Positions 41,165-42,700 of a stretch of 42,700 nucleotides of DNA are shown one piece after another. Source of the stretch: Amycolatopsis decaplanina DSM 44594 (GTDB lineage Bacteria; Actinomycetota; Actinomycetes; Mycobacteriales; Pseudonocardiaceae). Each line of letters starts with the position of its first letter. Within the stretch, counting starts at the first letter, position 1. Made by a program: the position numbers and the translations under genes. Under the pieces are notes generated by a model. The model was given only the letters and a program-made list of their open reading frames with translations. It was not told the DNA's origin and ran no database searches. Where the stretch lies: NCBI RefSeq assembly GCF_000342005.1, contig NZ_AOHO01000062.1, positions 1 to 42,700 of the forward strand, in the 5' to 3' direction.

Positions 41165-42619
41165 ATGGGAGCCCGTACCGGACAGCAGTACCTCGACAAG
41201 CTCAACGCGATGACGCCGGAGTTGTACGTCGACGGCGAGAAGGTGACCTCGAAGGTCGCCGAGCACCCGGCGTTCCGCAACAACGCGCTGACCTACGCGA
41301 AGCTGTTCGACCTCCAGCACGATCCGGCGCACCGTGACGTCCTCACCTATGAATCGCCGACCACGGGGGAGCGCGTCGGAACCTCGTTCCTGGTGCCACG
41401 CACCGAAGAGGATCTCAAGCGCCGCCGCGCCGCCTTCTCCGTGTGGGCCGAATACTCCAACGGCTTCCTCGGCCGCACCGGCGACTACATGAACTCGTCG
41501 CTCACCGCGCTCTCGACCGCGAAGAAGTTCTTCTCCCAGGCCGATCCCGTCTACGGCGAGCGCATCCAGAAGTACTACGAGATGGCGCGCGAGAACGATC
41601 TGCTCGCGACGCACACCCTGATCCCGCCGCAGGTCAACCGCTCGGTGTCGGGCAGCCAGCAGGGCGGCGGCAACCTTTCGGCGAAGGTGGTCGAGGAACG
41701 GGAGGACGGCATCGTCGTCCGCGGCGCCCGTATGCTCGCCACGATCGCGCCGATCGCCGACGAACTCCTAGTCTTCCCGTCGACCGTCCTGCGCGGTACC
41801 CCCGAGGACGCCCCGTATTCCTATGCTTTCGCCGTCCCGAACGACGCGCCAGGCCTCAAGTACTTCTGTCGCGCCGGACTCGACCACGGCCGCTCGCACT
41901 TCGACGAACCGCTGGCGTCCCGGTTCGAGGAAATGGACGCGGTGGTGGTGTTCGACGACGTCTTCGTCCCGAACGAGCGGGTTTTCCTGCTGGGGCACCC
42001 GGAGCTGTGCAACGCCTGGTACTCCGAGACCGGCGCCGGCGCGCTCATGACCCACCAGGTCGTCACCCGCACGCTGGCCAAGACGGAGTTCTACCTCGGC
42101 CTCGCCAGTGAGATCGCCGCCGCGATCGGCATCGGCGGCTTCCAGCACATCCAGCAGGACCTGTCGGAGCTGATCTCCTACGTCGAGATCGAGAAGGCCG
42201 TGCTGCGCGCGGCGGAGGCCGACGGGAAGCTGAGCGAGGACGGGGTCTTCCTGCCCAAATGGGAAGTCCTCAACGCCGCCAGGAACTGGTATCCCACGAA
42301 GGTCTCGCCGCGGCTGACCGAGATCATCCGCAAGTTCTCCGCCTCCGGCCTCATGGCCCTGCCGGGTGAAGCGGACTTCGCGGCGGACGGCCGCCCCGAC
42401 ATCGACACGTACCTTCAGTCGGCCACCTTGCCCGCCAAGGACCGCGCGCGGCTGTTCAAGCTGGCGTTCGACGCGTCGGTCTCGAGCTTCGCCGGGCGGG
42501 AGTCGCTGTACGAGTACTTCTTCTTCGGCGACCCGGTGCGGATGGCGGGCGCCCAGGTGAACGCGTACCCGCGGGAGGCGCTGCAGGAACGGGTCCGGGA
42601 ACTGCTGTCACGGGACTAG
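41165..42619 (+). CDS. hpaB: 4-hydroxyphenylacetate 3-monooxygenase, oxygenase component
   Basis: This 484-residue FADH2-dependent enzyme hydroxylates 4-hydroxyphenylacetate to 3,4-dihydroxyphenylacetate, the substrate of HpaD. It has an acyl-CoA-dehydrogenase-like fold, with TGQQYLDKLNAMTPELYVDG at the N-terminus. Further blocks are THTLIPPQVNRS, GARMLATIAPIADELLVFP, FDDVFVPNERVFLLG and the C-terminal ASVSSFAGRESLYEYFFFGD. Length fits two-component HpaB. AAGGAG lies six bases before the ATG. It follows hpaC in the same operon, pairing oxygenase with reductase. A hairpin terminator follows. Related enzymes act on chlorophenols or tyrosine, but the full hpa set around it makes this substrate very likely. 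Confidence 0.93.
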   Translation: MGARTGQQYLDKLNAMTPELYVDGEKVTSKVAEHPAFRNNALTYAKLFDLQHDPAHRDVLTYESPTTGERVGTSFLVPRTEEDLKRRRAAFSVWAEYSNGFLGRTGDYMNSSLTALSTAKKFFSQADPVYGERIQKYYEMARENDLLATHTLIPPQVNRSVSGSQQGGGNLSAKVVEEREDGIVVRGARMLATIAPIADELLVFPSTVLRGTPEDAPYSYAFAVPNDAPGLKYFCRAGLDHGRSHFDEPLASRFEEMDAVVVFDDVFVPNERVFLLGHPELCNAWYSETGAGALMTHQVVTRTLAKTEFYLGLASEIAAAIGIGGFQHIQQDLSELISYVEIEKAVLRAAEADGKLSEDGVFLPKWEVLNAARNWYPTKVSPRLTEIIRKFSASGLMALPGEADFAADGRPDIDTYLQSATLPAKDRARLFKLAFDASVSSFAGRESLYEYFFFGDPVRMAGAQVNAYPREALQERVRELLSRD

Positions 42620-42636
42620 CGCTGGTCTGTCCGTGA

Positions 42637-42675
42637 AGGCCTCCTTGAGGGACTCTGGGTCCCTCAAGGAGGCCT
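42637..42675. terminator. Terminator hairpin after hpaB
   Basis: Perfect 17-base arms (42637-42653 and 42659-42675) around TCTGG, starting 17 bases after the hpaB stop. The arm begins AGGCCTCCTTGAGG. The remaining 25 bases to the window edge show nothing recognisable. Confidence 0.75.
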
Positions 42676-42700
42676 AATGGGTTGTGTTCGAGTCTGGTTT

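Overview
The window is high-GC, densely packed actinobacterial DNA. GTG and TTG starts, lipoproteins with LAAC or LTAC lipoboxes, LacI boxes of the CebR type, an actinobacterial LexA box and a DUF222/13E12 HNH gene all fit the Pseudonocardiales. Amycolatopsis is my best guess; no rRNA or other marker gene is present to prove it. I found no tRNA, rRNA, CRISPR array, intact insertion sequence, phage or recognisable secondary-metabolite core.

Layout. (1) 1-1223 (-): DUF222/HNH endonuclease, cut by the left edge, with a near-perfect LexA box at its start. (2) 1601-3220 (-): ABC-F ATPase with a structured leader that looks like an attenuator. (3) 3614-4915 (+): secreted glycine-rich beta-helix protein. 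(4) 4967-10739: cellobiose uptake locus, bglC-cebG-cebF-cebE (-) and divergent cebR (+), with CebR palindromes in front of cebE and cebR. (5) 10848-28344 (+): L-arabinose locus. It holds a LacI-type regulator, a YtfQ-YtfR-YtfT-YjfF-like importer, araB-araD-araA, a second ChvE-GguA-GguB-like importer and a secreted GH2 beta-galactosidase with a LamG domain. Three matching operators mark the regulator, the first importer and araB. A fragment resembling the end of an AbfB domain remains just upstream of the GH2 gene. (6) 28449-31867: YbjN-like protein, a large NTPase/TPR/LuxR regulator and the last part of an MFS exporter. (7) 31967-42619: 4-hydroxyphenylacetate (homoprotocatechuate) degradation. 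The minus-strand genes are an FAH-RraA fusion, gntR, hpaE, hpaD, hpaH and hpaI. The plus-strand genes are a disrupted MHS-type transporter, hpaC and hpaB. An IclR regulator lies on the minus strand between them.

How it works together. Region 4 imports cellobiose-type sugars and cleaves them to glucose under CebR control. The importer's ATPase is not here, as is normal when the shared MsiK is used. Region 5 imports arabinose by two ABC systems and converts it through ribulose and ribulose 5-phosphate to xylulose 5-phosphate; the secreted GH2 enzyme may trim galactose from arabinogalactan outside the cell. In region 7 HpaBC hydroxylates 4-hydroxyphenylacetate, HpaD cleaves the ring, and HpaE, the FAH-RraA fusion, HpaH and HpaI take the product to pyruvate and succinic semialdehyde. 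No separate HpaF isomerase is visible. Two GntR-type palindromes and two IclR-type boxes sit in the two divergent promoter regions.

The most unusual structure is non-coding: long perfect palindromes between genes. Three belong to one family (24401-24442, 28354-28399, 31897-31950), one of another type is at 16453-16549, and several single hairpins lie at convergent gene ends. Two gene remnants lie beside members of the family. I see no wholly new multi-gene system; the best leads are the ABC-F leader, the palindrome family, the three arabinose operators, the FAH-RraA fusion and the deletion in the hpa transporter.
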